The position numbers were made by a program, and so were the translations under genes. Positions 31,948-42,880 of a stretch of DNA of 46,792 bases are shown here, piece by piece. Origin of the DNA: Azolla pinnata (Eukaryota; Streptophyta; Polypodiopsida; Salviniales; Salviniaceae). The notes under the pieces were generated by a model, which ran no database searches, had not been told where the DNA came from, and saw only the letters and a program-made list of their open reading frames with translations. How positions within the stretch are numbered: position 1 is the first letter of the stretch; each line of letters starts with the position of its first letter. The stretch lies in assembly GCA_037176905.1 (NCBI GenBank), contig JBBBWG010030987.1:1-46792 (forward strand), read 5' to 3'.

Positions 31948-33706
31948 ATGGCTTCTTCTTCTTCTTCCCTCCTCTCATCCGTTACCCTTCCTTCTTCACT
32001 TTCCTTCACAACCCAGGTACTTTTGGGTTCTGTTTTGCGTTTGTGTTTTGGAAAATTAGGCCCCCTTAGATTTTGGGTTTTTTGTTTTGTCAGTGAATTC
32101 GGATTTTCTTAGATTTTGGGCTTTGTTTTTGCGCCGTCGTTGCAAATTTGGGTTTTTTTAGATTCTAGGGTTTGTTTTGTGCTGTACTGGATAGTCGGGG
32201 TTTTGCTAAATTTTGTGTCCTATTTTGCCCTTCATTGGAGAATTAGGGTTTTGTGGGGTCGTATCAAGCATTGAAGCTTTGTTTGTCTTGACGTGGAAAT
32301 TCGGGGGTCTTTTATTTGGACTCTTTGTGGCAATCTAGGGTTTTTCATTGGTTTCTCCAAGCGTTTTTTATGGTTAGGGATCTTCGTATGACTGATCTAC
32401 TGCTCCTTCTGCATGGAAGGCATTTTCGGCTGGAGTAAAAAGCACAGCATCTTTGGGGAGCATGGGGTTATCGAGAAAGCTGAAGGTCACTTGTGAGGTA
32501 AAAAGCCGGAACCCATAGCATAAACATATGCATACATAACACGCATATGAATGTATGCATATGAACACCAGTATGTGCTTGTAAATAGTTCTGCAATTTG
32601 GATTGTGTGTTTTTGACGGATCTTTTGTGTTGTAAAATGGGCTAAACATAATTCAAGCCATGTGGAGACTCTGAAGGAATTGGGTGAGGTAAAAAGCTGG
32701 AAGCCATAGCATAAGCATATGCATACATAACACGCATATGAATGTATGCATATGAACACCAATATGTGCTTGTAAATAGTTCTGCAATTTGGATTGTGTG
32801 TTTTTGACGGATCTTTTGTGTTGTAAAATGGGCTAAACTTAATTCAAGCCATGCAGAGACTCTGAAGGAATTGGGTGAGGTAAAAAGCTGGAAGCCATAT
32901 CATAAGCATATGCATACATACACGCATATGAATGTATGCATATGAACACCAATATGTGTTTGTAAATAGTTCTCCAATTTGGATTATGTGTTTTTGACTG
33001 ATCTTTTGTGATTTGGATTGTGTGTTTTTGACGGATCTTTTGTGATTTGGATTGTGTGTTTTTGACGGATCTTTTGTGCTGTAAAATGGGCTAAACATAA
33101 TTTCAGCCATGCAGAGACTCTGAAAGGAATTGGATAGTTGTGTTTGATGGGTCATTTGCTTTCTAAAAACAGGCCACAGCATCTACAGCATCACCAGAAA
33201 CGCTTCAGAAAGTTGTGGAAATAGTTGCAAAGCAGTTGGCCACTCCATCTGACACCATTAAACCTCACTCAAAATTTCAAGATTTGGGGGCAGATTCACT
33301 AGATCAGGTATATATATCTATCTATCTATTGATACATACAGATTCTGGAGATCAGATATATCTATATCGGCACATACAGATTCACTACATCCGGTATAGA
33401 TATATATTGGCACATTTGCATGAAGTCAAAGCCCAACCAATGCAAATGTTGCTGATTTCTGGAGCTTCTTTTCTTACACATTTTTTTTTTTCTAGCTGAG
33501 AAAAGAAATGAAACAAATCTCTACCCTACTCTTCTATATGTGATGATGCTGTTATGTGAAGAAATCATTGATGTGATATGCAGGTGGAGATTGTCATGGC
33601 CCTGGAAGAGGAATTCAACATCAGTGTGAATGAGAGCGGGGCTGAATTGATCTCCACAGTGCAGGATGCAGCAGATTTGATCGAGAAATCGATCGAGAAG
33701 TCTTAA
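31948..33706 (+). CDS. ACP: Plastid acyl carrier protein (4 exons, 134 aa)
   Basis: Exons 31948-32016, 32420-32497, 33173-33307 and 33584-33706 join in frame (405 nt), all introns between codons. The first ~50 residues are Ser-rich and basic without acidic residues until the end, as in chloroplast transit peptides ([11 protein letters not shown]...). The mature domain carries the phosphopantetheine attachment motif LGADSLD with Ser91. The C-terminal helix [15 protein letters not shown]...[11 protein letters not shown] is typical of type II plant ACPs. The protein carries growing acyl chains for fatty-acid synthesis in the plastid stroma. Intron 2 holds three tandem ~191-bp copies that repeat the exon 2 donor region. 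The exon 2 acceptor (after GGAAG) is the least certain junction. Confidence 0.95.
32493..33120 (+). repeat. Three tandem ~191-bp repeats in ACP intron 2
   Basis: GTGAGGTAAAAAGC starts at 32493, 32684 and 32875. The first is the exon 2 / intron 2 boundary itself (exon ends 32497). Each copy contains the hairpin CATATGCATACAT / ATGTATGCATATG (32525-32537 and 32551-32563 in copy 1). The third copy carries an internal triplication of a ~35-bp unit (ATTTGGATTGTGTGTTTTTG..) around 32980-33080. Confidence 0.93.
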
Positions 33707-34053
33707 TCCCAAGCCCCCCGAAATCTCTCGGAAGGATAGAACTTGAAGAAAACCGATAAGCTTCGAATTTTTTCTACATATCTATTTATATACATCATAA
33801 TCCTTGAAGACTGAAGAATCAGGAAAAGAACATGGATTCGTTCGTTTTATACAGTCGAATTTAATTGCTCTGAGGAGTTGTGTGTGTTGTTGATGGCTGA
33901 TTTATTTTTCATTCGATGGATTGTAAGCTCCCGAAAATCAGATAAGAAAGAACATTTGGAGTTTTTTGATTTTTGCATCCAAGAAGTTTTTGGACCGGGT
34001 TATATAATTTTGCAGTTTTTTTGGCAAAAATTCAACAAGGCAGATGCTTGTTG
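33707..34053. other. ACP 3' flank
   Basis: AT-rich sequence after the ACP stop codon, probably the 3' UTR and terminator region. No ORF or RNA gene is recognised. Confidence 0.45.
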
Positions 34054-34306
34054 AAACCCTAAATCTCATTAATTAAACCCTAAACCCTAAGATACCTAAA
34101 CTCTCCTTAACCAAACCCTAGACCCTAAGTTCTCTCCCATGGCATGTTATCCACTTCTCAATCTCAATCATGAGATCAAGAACGATCGAAGTAAATCTTG
34201 TCTGTCTAGCTGTTATTTTGGTGACACAGTCGATGAGACATTCTATAACAAATCGAAGTAAATCATCATATAGGACATGACTAAAACCCTAAACCCTAAA
34301 CCCTAC
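34054..34306. repeat. Dispersed telo-box motifs
   Basis: AAACCCTAAA-type motifs occur at about 34054-34062, 34075-34090, 34112-34128 and 34283-34306 (three units). They are plant telomere-type repeats used as telo-boxes in plant promoters. A TATATATG sequence follows at about 34310. Confidence 0.8.
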
Positions 34307-34496
34307 CTCTATATATGAAGTGGAAGAGAACAACGAATAGCAACGATGGATCATTGGGTTTCAACAGACAACTGTTGCTTGCTCGGATATTTATCAGGTC
34401 ATTTCCTCATCGATTGCTAGTTCTCATGATCAGAAAGGTTCCAAGATGAGCAAATGCATAATCACATGCGTCCTAGGGCTCACGACTAACCATTGG

Positions 34497-34723
34497 TTAA
34501 TGATGCCCTTAATCACACACGAGTCCCATAATAATAGTTCTAAGATCAACCATTTTGAAATGCTAGAAATTCGTGCAGAAGCTACCGCACGATCCTCATC
34601 TGGTCAATCGGGATTTATAACCAAATTTGCCCATTAGTGACTTAATCACTCGATGATCCCACAAACGTTAAGTGGCCGCGAATTGCTTGTAACTAATCAC
34701 CCATTAATGATGCCCTTAATCAC
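34497..34723. repeat. 20-bp exact direct repeat
   Basis: TTAATGATGCCCTTAATCAC occurs at 34497-34516 and 34704-34723, 207 bp apart, inside the region upstream of the FtsJ gene. Similar flanking words (ACTAACCATTGG / AACTAATCACCCA) suggest an old duplication. Confidence 0.7.
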
Positions 34724-34814
34724 TCACAATTCCTAGATTTTGTTGATTAAGAGGGTTAGTATTGTAGATCTTTGTTTCTCCCCAACTGTTTTGGACATGG
34801 AACCTGCAGAGCTT

Positions 34815-34849
34815 AAACCCTAAACCCTAACCCTAACCCTAACCCTAAA
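34815..34849 (+). promoter_or_regulatory. Telo-box array abutting the FtsJ start codon
   Basis: Two CCCTAAA units followed by CCCTAA units end one base before the ATG at 34851. Telo-boxes are common near the transcription start of plant translation and ribosome genes and are bound by Myb-like telobox factors. Their place in the leader suggests a short 5' UTR made largely of this motif. Confidence 0.75.
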
Positions 34850-34850
34850 G

Positions 34851-37434
34851 ATGAGCTCTGCGCTGCCCGATTTCTTCTACCGTGAGGCCCAACGCCTCCA
34901 TTACGTCGCTCGCTCTGCATTCAAGGTGGGTTCTCGGTCTCATCACACGTCGCGAGATGATTAGAGAGTACATGACCCATTTTCTCTACTCGGAAAGCTT
35001 TTTCCTGGAAAACCCCTAAACCGTTTCCTCACCAGTTCTCTCGGAACCCTAGAAAATTGGTTACAGCTTCTGTGGAGATAGATGGTGGGTTTTTCCTTTT
35101 CTCTCGTTTCCTGAAGGTGTAGGACTGAATGTCTTGCAAACATGTTGCAGCTTCTGCAAATCCAGAAGCAGCATTACATCATCAAGCCTGGAGCTTCTGT
35201 TCTCGACCTTGGGTGTGCTCCCGGAGCATGGATGCAGGTAAGAGTCAGCACAACCCTTGGATCTGGATTCATCGTACACAGAGTGTATGCATGTGAAAAT
35301 ATACACAGAGAATGTATATTGTTTGGAGGCAAATGTGGAAAATTATCCATAATCCTCTCCCTGATGAGGCCGTATGAATCCGAATCATCGCTTGATCGAT
35401 TTGTATAAACATATTTCACATGATCGACAGACATCATACCTGTATGAAATGAGTCTGGATTGGGTTCTGCACCACAACAGGTTCAATTCCCTTTCACCGC
35501 ATACACTTCAAAATATAGAAATTGTGTTTAAAAAAGGTCTTTTGGTAAGCCCAAAGGCATAGCACAGATGTTTCCAAGGCTGTTATGCAACTACACCACA
35601 TATTGTATTTATATGAATGCATATATATGAAATACACACACACGAATAACATATATAATTATACGTATGATTGGGCTGTATCTGATGACATACTGGGTTC
35701 AGCTGTAGAAATCACGCTCAATCTGATGCAGTGTTTGGATGAAAATTTCTTGATTGAACTGATCGTGTTTAGATGTTGATGAAGAAATATGGGATCACCA
35801 TACCATAAATGTATATAGGAGGAAGTTTAGAAGCAAAAAATGAATGCAGCTCTATTGCAGGTGTTTGTCTTTGCTGACACACTGGATTCAGCTGTAGAAA
35901 TCAGCTCATGCTGATGCAGTGTTTGGAGGAAACTTTCTTGATTGAACTGAACGTGTTTAGATGTTGATGAAGAAGCAGGGAATTACCATACCACGGATGT
36001 ATATAGGAATTTGAGTAGCAAGAGATGAATGCAGCTCCATTGCAGGTGTTTGTCTGTCTATTTCATTTGAAAGCTTCTAAGCACGCCAATTGTTTTGTGG
36101 CACTTCCTTTTTTCAGGTTGCTTGTCAAAGTCTCGGCCCGCTTGAAAAGGGTGGTTCTGTGCTTGGGGTCGATGTCAAGGTGAGGGCTTTAAAAGAGCAT
36201 CCTTTTCATGTGCACTAGAGAAAAGATGTCAAAGAAGTAACTAAGAGAAAAGAGTAGACTAAGCATTATTGGGTGAATGAGCTGATTAGCGGTTATTCTT
36301 GTGCAGTACAGAAGGTGAAGGTGCCATCGGATCATTGCGATCGTAGAGTGCAAACACTATGTGCTGACGTATTGAAAATCGACCCAAACATTCTGTTGCA
36401 CCATGCATGTGTGGTTAGCAAATCGTTCTGATCATGCCAAACATTACAATTTTTACACTACCCTTTTGTGCAAAGCGATTTGTTTAGCTGAACTGCATAG
36501 TAGAATTGGCTTTAATGTCATTATGAGGCAATGATGCATTAAAGTGATGATATATCATGCCGATTTGATAAACGATTCACCTTGCACAAAATGGGAAATC
36601 ATAAACAGTGTTAGCATGTTATATGAGAGCAGAATTTATAGCGAAATTTATCATTACATCCCCACATTTCTGCAATTCCTTTTCTTTTTACCTACAAACA
36701 ATATGTTTCCTAAGAGATACCTTTACGGCTGATAAAGGGGTTCTCCTGCCTAATTATAGTCATGCTTCCTGAATGAAAATATGGTAGGAAAAGGGATTCT
36801 CGGTGATACTATCGGATATGTGCCCTTCTGTGTCCGGTATTGGGTCAAGAGATGCAGCCCTATCTGGTGAGCTTGGATCAAAGGTGCTACATTTGGCATT
36901 AGGGTGCATCGATGATGACGAATCCAAGTCTGATAATGGTAAAGAAAAGGGATTGCTTCTTCCTGGTGGTAGTCTTGTCATCAAATTGTTAGAAGGACAG
37001 GAAAGCCAAGGTTTGTGGTGTTCTTTTGACTTCCTCTTTCTTTCTCCTTTTTTCCCGGCCCTCGTCTTTCATGAAATCCACATGAAATCCACTTATTTTT
37101 TTCCATTATACATCTCAAATTTTGCCAAAATACACCTAAAACATTCTAGAGTAATGCTCCTTTTTCTTGGTTTCCTCACTGTTTCCATTGTCTGTGGACC
37201 TTCTGGATCCAGCGAGGAAAAAATGTAGATGTAGGGAAGCATTTAGAAAGCTCCTTTACTGTTTCGGAAATCTTTAGCACATGGAGAAGTGCTCTGACAC
37301 CGGTGTTTTTGCTGTTCTGCGTAGGTTTCCCAAAGCTTTGCAAAGGGCGATTCAAGTCTACCTTCTGGTTGAGGCCCAAAGCCACTAGACCCACCTCAAG
37401 AGAGATCTATTTTATTGCTAAAGGCTGCCGATGA
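34851..37434 (+). CDS. FtsJ/RrmJ-type rRNA 2'-O-methyltransferase (6 exons, 219 aa)
   Basis: Exons 34851-34925, 35151-35237, 36117-36179, 36312-36413, 36788-37010 and 37325-37434 join in frame (660 nt). The protein matches the short plant FtsJ proteins of the At5g13830 type. SAM motif I is VLDLGCAPGAW (about 42-51, D44). The K-D-K-E catalytic tetrad is visible as K25 (ARSAFK), D119 (LSDMCPSVSG), K175 (SLVIKLLEG) and E210 (TSREIYFIAKG). RrmJ-type enzymes methylate the 2'-OH of a uridine in the large-subunit rRNA A-loop; an organellar site is likely but no clear targeting peptide is seen. The exon 4 donor is ambiguous between 36413 and 36410, a one-codon difference. Telo-boxes form the immediate leader. 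Intron 2 contains a 189-bp duplication. Confidence 0.93.
35691..36060 (+). repeat. 189-bp tandem duplication in FtsJ intron 2
   Basis: Copy 1 starts at 35691 (ACTGGGTTCAGCTGTAGAAA) and copy 2 at 35880 (ACTGGATTCAGCTGTAGAAA). They share GATGCAGTGTTTGGA, TTTCTTGATTGAACTGA and GTGTTTAGATGTTGATGAAG. Both end in GAATGCAGCTC(T/C)ATTGCAG followed by GTGTTTGTCT, which resembles an acceptor fused to a donor. Copy 2 ends about 57 bp before the real exon 3. Confidence 0.9.
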
Positions 37435-39456
37435 TATGTGCACAAATGGTTGTGTGAATCAGAGCATTAACATGGTATGGTGCAGCTATCCCAATCTTTC
37501 ACATTTTTGTAATTATATATTATGAGGTTTCCCAACCAATCCTAATGTAAAAACTGAGAGAATGCTCATTTTCTAATGCTGAAAATTTACAAATTTTGTT
37601 TAGATGCATGTTTCAAGTATTCGACAGGTATACATTTGTGATTGCAATAAAGGCAAAATAAGTCTCGTGAATGATGAGATCAAGGACAGTAAACAGCTAT
37701 TTGGTGAAATCCTTGCTACTTATAATATTCATTCAAGTAGTGCAGCATACAGCCCAAAGAATTTACAACAGAATACTCTCTAGATCTTAATCTGTGCCCA
37801 TCAAAGCTTTTGAAGCATGGAGTAAAATGTGCTCCACCACTCAGTTTACCGAGTCAAAACTATTAATCAGTGATAGATTGTGATGAAGGCTGATGAGGTT
37901 AGTAGAGGTCTCAATTAATCTCTTCCCTCTAGCACATTGTTTCTGCACATAATGCATGATTTGGGAATCATATACACAAGTAGCCAGAGGTAATTTCTAC
38001 CTAACCACCTAATTTTACTTAACTTGTTAGCCTGGGACTTGGCACTTTTCAGTTTTGGTCTCTTATTCTCATGGCGCTTGGTGAGGGCTAAGTGAGCTCA
38101 TTGAGTATGCAAATTCAAATCTAATTCATGGCTATACTGATTAACCCCAAACCAATTTTAAACTACACTGGTTAGCCCAAAGTGATTAAATACATATGTA
38201 AACATGTGTATATGATTTGTTGAGATATGATGTAATTTCCCTCCTAAGCTACATTATTACGCTGATCTTCTGTGTTTGGCAATTACCCATCCACAAATGA
38301 AATGCCTGAGGTAAATATTGGAAAAGACTTGAGCTCGAGATTTTTCATAGATACTTTTCTTATCCCTTGTCATATGCGTTGACTCGAGAACGAACGTGTT
38401 TCATATCCCTTGCTTCATGCATTAACTCATCTGACTCTACATTTATTATCCCCTGTTTTATGCATCGACTCAATCCGACTCTACAAGGAGATGACTGACA
38501 ATCATAAAAGCTCTTAACCATATACCTGAGTAAGTACAAAAGCAGGAATAACCCAATGATCACGGGAAAAGCTTTCGGAATTCACATTAAGCATCCCAGC
38601 AACACACAAGCATACTTGCTCAACATACCTTACAAACATTATGTGCTCAATCGCTAGAACGCCCATCCCCAATGCCAATGATTTTCAACAATTTGACCAC
38701 GCAATGAAACATTATCTTTAGAGGCTCTATTCATAAATCTAAAATGTCTGGGAATAGTTATAAACTAACCAATACAGTGCTAGTACATACATTCGTTGTG
38801 ATTTTACAAAAACCCATCGCTTATGTAGTTCACATCATCATCATGTTGAAATTCCCGAAGCTCCCAAGTTGATTCAAATATTAAGGTATCTGAGAACCAA
38901 ATAAGAACCCACTCAACCAGTGATAGCAAAGAACTTTTAGTTAAAAGTGTACATATATATCTTGGGAGCCATTCATTTTCAAAGTAAACTTTGGATTAAA
39001 ACCATAGCAAAGAAGATAGTGAAAGCAATTCAATCCAAGAGCCTAGCACATGATAATAGCTCCATACTATCCAAAGTAGCAAACAAGAAAAGAATAGTAA
39101 GGGCTGGCTGCTGGCATAATTTGCTGCACTGTTCTAGTCTCTTGCGGAGGTTAAAACTCAAGAATCAAAAATATTGCAACACCCAAGCTAATTTCTCCTG
39201 ATGCTGTTGCTTCATCCAAAGAAGAGCGGGATTTGGGTTGCAATTCAAGCCACAGAAAAAGAGAATGTTTTGGAAGGATTATTTCTCCAGCCTTTTTCAT
39301 TAGACAACTAGAACGCACTAACGGGGAAAGCTACACAAAATAAAAATGCAAGGCAGAAAGAATCAGCATTAACCTGAAGATTGGCCCAGCAGGAGCAAGG
39401 AAAAAGAAACGGATCGATCAAACGACCCAAGAATGGTGGCCTTTCTTCTTACTGCC
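37435..39456. other. Convergent intergenic region between FtsJ and DWF1
   Basis: No further gene is recognised in about 2 kb. The only clear structure is a three-copy, 42-44-bp repeat at 38355-38480. The outer parts are probably the 3' UTRs of the two convergent genes. Confidence 0.5.
38355..38480. repeat. Short tandem repeat, about 43 bp x 3
   Basis: ATCCC(T/C)TG starts at 38362, 38404 and 38448. Each is followed by CAT(A)TGC or CATGC/TATGC, then a TTGACTC/TTAACTC/TCGACTC word. Copies are diverged. Confidence 0.6.
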
Positions 39457-41946
39457 CTAAGCAGCTTCGACAGCATCAGCATAAGCATTGTCAGTCAATT
39501 TCTGTTCTTCCTCCTGGACCTCTTTCTCAGTCTTGCGGCCTTTCTTCGACTTGTAATAGACGCTCATGAAGGTGCCCACAGCCTTATACTTCTCACGCAC
39601 TCGGTTATAGAGGCTGTTATCGAACATGCGCCAGAAGTCCTTCTCATTGAGCTCCGTAACAGCATACAGCGCCTGGAATCCGTGGTTCTCAATAAGCCAT
39701 TGCTCGATCCGACGGCAAGCCTCCACCCCGTCGAAAACCTCCCCTCTCAGTATTGGGTTGGGTGTATAGTAGAGCCCCACGTCTGTGTACATCTGCGCAT
39801 ATGGCGTATCACCCTTCCGCTGGTGCCGTTCGAATCCTGGCTCTGGGTAGATCATCGTCTTCACTGGGAACTTGTACAGCTTGTGTGGACATAGCCAGAT
39901 TGGATAGAGCTAAACATCACCATCAGAAACCCAAAGAGCATCAAGCCTAAACCCGCCGAATAGGATGAAACTCATGCTCCACACAACAAAACCCTAAAAG
40001 AATCAACCCTGGATCCCACATCATCTGAAGGACCAAGCCTAATCTTCCACACCATCAGAAACCCAAAAAGGGCTAGGACATGTTCCACATCGCATACTCA
40101 AGAAAGGGACCCAACCACCCAAAACGGTCCAACGCATGTTGCAAATCATCAAAAACCCAAAAGTGTCGGAAGAAATAATCAAGGCAGATAACATAGGGCT
40201 ACACATCCGAGCATCGAAAACCCAAAGAGGATCAAGCCCATGTTCCCCCACCTTATCAAAAACCCAAATGGATGAAGTCATGTTGAACCTCATCAACGAC
40301 AACACCAAAAAACCCTACAAGGATCAATCAAACCATGTTCCCCGGCATCAGAACCAAAAAGAATTGATCCCGTACTCCACATCAAAGACTCAGAGAGGAC
40401 CAAGCCATGCCCCACATCATCAAAAAAACCAAAAACCCAAAAGAAACGAGGCATAGTCGACGTGATCAAACACCGGAGTGAAAAGGGACGGGCCCATGCT
40501 CTGCCTGATCGAAAACCCCACAACCTTAAAAGTAATACTTTTTTAAGGGAGAAAGTCGTGTCCCTCATGCATGTGAGACCGGCAAAAGAGAAAAGAGCAA
40601 CAACAAAGCAAGCACCCAAAGAAGCCAAAAACAAAAAAAAAAACGCGTTTCGTTTTGTTATTTGCTTTTTACATTACCTCGAGTTCGCGGTGGGAGAATT
40701 CGAGCGCATCGGGAACCTTGTACAGGGGGATGAGCATGTCCTGGATGACGTGCTTCTCGTGGTAGTAGTTGCGGATGGCGTCGCCCTGAGTGGCCTTGAG
40801 GAAGGAGACCTTGGGGGGCATGAGCCAGCCGAGGAGGTAGCGGAACCAGAACTGGTCGGCGAAGGGGAGGATGAGCTTGCCCTCCCAGTAGATGCTGCGG
40901 GTGTGGCGGTGGTAGAAGTCGCGGGTGGGGATGTACTCGACGAATTCGCCGCGCTCGAGGGCGGTTTGGGCGTGTTGGTAGAACCAGCGCTTGAACCACC
41001 ATCCCTGCTCGTTGATGGTGTTCCCCTTGGCCTTGGCCTCGAGGGCGGAAGCGTAGCGCCCCGTCATGCAGACGGCTTCCGAGGGGCTGTAGATCATGGT
41101 CTCGACGAAGTCGGGGACGAGGTCCGAGGAGTCTTGCTGCCCGTGGGGCACGGTGAAGGAGTCGATGTAGGCGTTGCCGAGGTCGCGGAGCGATCCGCGG
41201 ACGGGCTTGTAGGCCACTCGCATGTACTCCCTGATGCGGATGAGCTTGATCTCGGCGGCGACGAGGAGGCCGAGAGTGCCTTGCGACCAGGGGATCGCGT
41301 AGAAGAGATCGGAGAACTCGTTGTCGGCGGTGGCCCTCACGAGGCTGCCGTCGGCGAGCACGACCTCGTAGGCGAGAACCGTGTCTGCGAAGAGGCCGTA
41401 GATGTGGGAGCTTCCTTCGATGCCATAGCCGTTGATCAGGCCCCCGACGGTGAGGTCGTCGAACTCGGCGACGACGGCGAGCGCCAGGTTCATCGGCACC
41501 GTCTCGCGCGTGATCTGGCCCATGTTCACCAGCGGCTCCACCCTCGCCACCATCGCCTCCGCATCGATCGACAGAATGTTGTTGAAGGCGGAGAGGTCTA
41601 CCTCGAAGTGGCGCGCCCGCTTGTAGTCCACGTTCCGCATCCCCACCGCGATGTAGGGCTTCCGCGCCGTGCACACCAGGCCGTCGCGCCTCGGGTCCCG
41701 CTCCTTGAGCCGCTTCGCCACCGCCGCCACGTTCGCGTCGTGCTCCCTCTGCCTCCGCGCGTACGACTTCCACGCCGACCGCTTCTGCGCCACGTAGGAG
41801 GCGAGGCCGAAGAGGAAGGAGATGGGGAGCACCACGAAGATGACCAGGACCCAGCGGAACTTCACCAGGTAGTCCACGATCTCCTTCTTGCGCTTGGGGC
41901 GGGCGACGAGCGGCTCCTGCAGGGGCGCGGCGCTGCCGTGGGCCAT
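39457..41946 (-). CDS. DWF1: Delta(24)-sterol reductase DWF1/DIM (2 exons, 573 aa)
   Basis: Minus-strand exon 1 41946-40678 (423 codons) and exon 2 39909-39457 join between codons (HRELE | LYPIWLC) to 1722 nt. The Arabidopsis protein has 561 aa. After a short cytosolic head with the conserved RPKRKKEIVDY segment there is one membrane anchor at about 31-53. An FAD-binding PCMH-type domain follows (VCTARKPYIAVGMRNVDYKRARHFEVDLSAF; ARVEPLVNMGQ; DDLTVGGLINGYGIEGSSHIYGLF). The reductase part is typical (GWWFKRWFYQHAQTAL, LPFADQFWFRYLLGWLMPP) and ends with YYKSKKGRKTEKEV. It acts in the endoplasmic reticulum in the conversion of 24-methylenecholesterol to campesterol, feeding brassinosteroid synthesis. 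Exon 1 is very GC-rich, so a long antisense frame covers it. Confidence 0.97.
39915..40480. repeat. Degenerate tandem repeats in the DWF1 intron
   Basis: The motif CATCA(A/G)AAACCCAAA recurs roughly every 40-60 bp (for example near 39920, 40050, 40145, 40215 and 40255). It usually has GGATCAAGCC and CATGTTCC(CC)ACA alongside. Copies are heavily diverged, so the array is old. Confidence 0.75.
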
Positions 41947-41976
41947 GGCCGGATCTCCACGAAGCTCTCGATGCTA

Positions 41977-41999
41977 CTCTCTCTCTCTCTCTCTCTCTC
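41977..41999 (+). repeat. (CT)n tract in the DWF1 leader
   Basis: About 11 CT units lie 31-53 bp upstream of the minus-strand start codon; on the coding strand they are (GA)n. GA tracts near plant transcription starts are bound by BPC/GAGA-binding factors. Confidence 0.85.
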
Positions 42000-42018
42000 G
42001 CCTTCGCTCTCCTTCGCT

Positions 42019-42171
42019 CTGCGAGAGAAGCCGAAGCAGACGAAGCAGCAGAAGCAGCAGCAGAAGCAGAAGCAGACGAAGCAGACGAAGCCGAAGCAGC
42101 AGAAGCAGCAGAAGCAGCAGCAGAAGCAGAAGCAGCAGAAGACGAAGATCAAGACGAAGCAGAAGCAGAGC
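42019..42171. repeat. GAAGCAGCA / GAAGCAGAC repeats in the DWF1 leader
   Basis: Units of 6-9 bp built from GAAGCA, GCAGAC and GCA triplets. On the minus strand they form a stop-free TGC/TTC-rich frame that gives a Cys/Phe-rich artefactual ORF. It probably lies in the 5' UTR or promoter of DWF1. Confidence 0.85.
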
Positions 42172-42309
42172 TTAGGGTTGCTCCGCCATCGCCCGACAGA
42201 CAGTTAAGCTCCCACTTTTAAAACTGGCAAGAAACCCTAGAGAGAGGATGCTGCGCCACCATCCTCTCTCTACAAGGAGACAGAGAGAGGATGTATGTGC
42301 GCTGCCGCG

Positions 42310-42880
42310 TAGAGAGAGGATGCGCGGATGGATGCGTGCGCAGATGTGCGCATGCATGCATGCATGCATGCATACTCATCCGCACGGCATGGCACATGCG
42401 CTGCATGTATGCAGAAGATGGATGCATGGGTGTGTGCGCCTGGGTAGCATGCATGCGCATGCATGGATGCATGGATGTGTGCCCCTGGGTAGCATGCATG
42501 CACATGCGCGTGCATGCATGCGCATGCGTAGCGAGGGGATGCATGGAGGGATGTGTGCACCCTCGTATGCATGGACGCACGACGCATGCATGCATGCGCA
42601 TGGAGGGATGTGTGCCTGTGCGTATGCACGCGCGCGCGCACATGCATGCGTGGGAGACGATGCATGGATGGATGTGCGCGCATGTGGGTGTATGCACGCA
42701 CGCATGCATGCATGTGGCGAGAGGATGCATGGATGGATGTGTACGCACGGACGTCGCGACGCATGCATGCATGGGCATGATGGTGGCGTGGGCATGGGCA
42801 TGGATCTAGATGGATGGATGTGTGTGCGTGGGCATGTGCATGATGGCATGGGCATGCCCCGCGCATGCGCATGCATGACC
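42310..42880. repeat. Second CATGCATG / GGATGGATGTGTG array (RY-motif rich)
   Basis: A mixture of GCATGCATGC and GCATGGATGGATGTGTGCG words. The longer phrase GGATGCATGGATG..GTGTGC(C/G)C recurs near 42418, 42466, 42537, 42595, 42658 and 42724, giving a higher-order period of about 50-70 bp. Open frames on both strands are repeat artefacts. The array lies about 370-940 bp upstream of DWF1 and resembles the one upstream of the MBD gene. Confidence 0.9.

Noticed and set aside
34054..34849. Chromosome end or subtelomere
   Set aside because: Only short scattered CCCTAAA tracts, embedded between ordinary genes on both sides; best read as telo-boxes.
40462..42207. 581-codon plus-strand ORF and a 371-codon second minus frame
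   Set aside because: Shadows of the GC-rich DWF1 exon 1; the protein of the true frame matches DWF1 throughout.
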